64,000 nucleotides of DNA from Linepithema humile (lineage: Eukaryota > Arthropoda > Insecta > Hymenoptera > Formicidae), in NCBI RefSeq assembly GCF_040581485.1, contig NC_090128.1, positions 37,726,931-37,790,930 on the forward strand, in the 5' to 3' direction. Under the pieces are notes generated by a model that did no database searches, was not told where the DNA came from, and worked only from the letters and a program-made list of their open reading frames with translations. The translations under genes and the position numbers were made by a program. This document shows, in pieces, positions 62,501 through 64,000 of the stretch (its first letter is position 1; every line of letters begins with the position of its first letter).

Positions 62501-64000
62501 AATATAGTAAGATAAATAGCTTTGTTATATTCTCGAAGTGTTTAAAAAAAAGTGAAACATAAAATACTGTCTTGTAAAATATTGTCACAAAAACGAATCA
62601 AAAAAAAAATTTGTGAAACAATATTTTTTAGAGTGAAAAATAAAAAATACTTTTTAAGCTGAATGACCCTTAAGCATTAAGTTAAAGGTAGATGCAGAAA
62701 TAAAAGTCGAGATAGTGTAGCACTTTGAAGATAGGAACAATTAGCTTATTCTAGAATCGGTCCTTGAAAATGAAATGTTATACGACCCCGATACGACATT
62801 GTGTTGTACAGACTCCTAAATCGAAAATTAGAAATGTGTTACTGGAATTTGTTCTTTGGATTCATATATCCGATTAATTCACGTCTCGAACGATGACTCC
62901 AGTTGGCACATGCACTGTGTTGTCAGTGTTGTAGACTAGGTCAAGGAGAATGACTGTTACCTGAAGTCTACCTTCCCGTCCTTCCCTCTACCTTGATGAA
63001 AGGTACGCATCCATCACGTGCGGTAATACGATCTGATCGTTATTCAACTTTTGTTAACCTTAATCGTAGTTAGAAAGTCGTGGAAGAAATAAAAATTTAT
63101 TTATTCAACAAAATCTCGTTTTGCTATAAAATCATCCAGATAACAATTTTTATATTTGTTATTGACATATTTCTTATTATAATAAAACATATATCCATTA
63201 TTGGCTCAGTAATTTATGACCATTAAAGAAATAATAAAATAAAATAGCGGTAATAATTAATTAATAATCGTAATTTTAAAGTTGTTTTCCTTCAAAAATA
63301 ATGTTACAAAAAAAATTATTTCAAAATTCCTTTTTAACAAAAAATCATCTTATGACCACGTTTTTTTCTTGCTGCTGTAAATACGTCTTGTATAAATTAT
63401 TATCAATTTTTATTGCTGTAGTTTTATTGCTATATTGATAGTGAATTTAATGAATAATATTTTGACGGATATAATTTTTTATATAAATTTAGTAGTTAAA
63501 AAAATTATACTCGTACAATAAAATTTAGGTATATATAATGTGTTTTAGAATCTTTAAGATACAAGCTTTTTTGCTATATTAATTAAAATATTTAATAAAA
63601 TGCAAAACAAAAATATATATATATATACAGATTAAAATGGAATAGAATGTATGGCAAAATGGAAAAGCGGAAGTAGTTATTTAAAGAGCAAATTCATAAC
63701 GAACATATGCTACTTCCCGTAGCTGTTAAAGCGGGTTACCGAATAAACATCGACCAAGATCGTAACTATCCAGAATTCGACCTTCGAGAGAAAATTGCTA
63801 TGCTTTGACGTCTGACGTTCTCCAGTCGCGTATCATGTGCGTTCAGGAGCCGAATATGTGCAAACTTGATAATATTTTGCAATCAGAAAAAATCATTTAG
63901 CTTTGCGTCAAAAATGTTTAGATAAAAACTTACGTATCTACGTAACTTATAATGTTCACAGTGCCATTTATCAAAAAATAGAAAATAATTAACATCAAAC
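59560..64000. other. Right end, no gene recognised
   Basis: AT-rich over most of its length. A less AT-rich patch at 60850-61090 contains a 108-codon minus-strand open frame without family resemblance; it may be promoter or leader sequence. A short plus-strand frame near 63690-63807 (ending RNYPEFDLREKIAML) and a possible minus-strand donor CAG/GTAACAG near 62960 are too weak to call as genes. A short (TA)n is at 63615-63627. Confidence 0.4.

Noticed and set aside
63690..63807. Short plus-strand frame ending RNYPEFDLREKIAML
   Set aside because: Under 50 codons, with no family match or second exon; too little to call.

Overview
This is animal, insect DNA: AT-rich, with short-exon genes, GT-AG introns, tandem odorant receptor (OR) genes, an insect-type glycerol aquaporin, a small heat-shock gene of the lethal(2)essential-for-life family and a PDE8 phosphodiesterase. 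A long tandem array of rapidly duplicating ORs with a shared five-exon plan points to Hymenoptera, most likely an ant; this is inference from gene content, not a species identification.

Layout. (1) 1-27.7 kb: nine OR loci in tandem, all on the minus strand. OR1-OR3 are close paralogues; OR4 and OR5 are more diverged; OR6 and OR7 form a second subgroup (OR7 is a pseudogene with an internal deletion and a frameshift); OR8 and OR9 form a third. The common plan is exon 1 of about 780-800 nt, then 100, 111, about 156 and about 54 nt; the junctions were read by eye from GT/AG sites and conserved phases. Family knowledge: these are seven-transmembrane ligand-gated cation channel subunits that pair with Orco in sensory neuron dendrites. 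(2) 10.4-13.65 kb: a nested transposon. A 728-bp inverted-repeat element landed in the last exon of OR4 and a 2.5-kb Tc1/mariner-type composite then landed in one of its terminal repeats. (3) 28.3-30.5 kb: an aquaporin gene on the plus strand. (4) 30.5-36.2 kb: no gene recognised, but a GC-rich patch near 35 kb looks like a heat-shock core promoter. (5) 36.3-43.35 kb: l(2)efl on the minus strand, with a 5.3-kb intron that holds several foldback sequences. (6) 48.3-54.9 kb: a complete 18-exon PDE8 gene on the minus strand, with two further coding exons upstream (58.8-59.6 kb) that fit in phase as an alternative amino terminus. (7) 59.6-64 kb: AT-rich sequence with no gene that I can support.

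The most notable points are the nested insertion that rewrote the carboxyl end of an OR while leaving the old stop codon 3.2 kb away, the composite transposon whose two ends both derive from the same end of its parent, a GC-rich motif kept upstream of otherwise diverged OR genes, and several strong RNA-like foldbacks around l(2)efl. Nothing here is bacterial; no CRISPR array, rRNA or tRNA was recognised.
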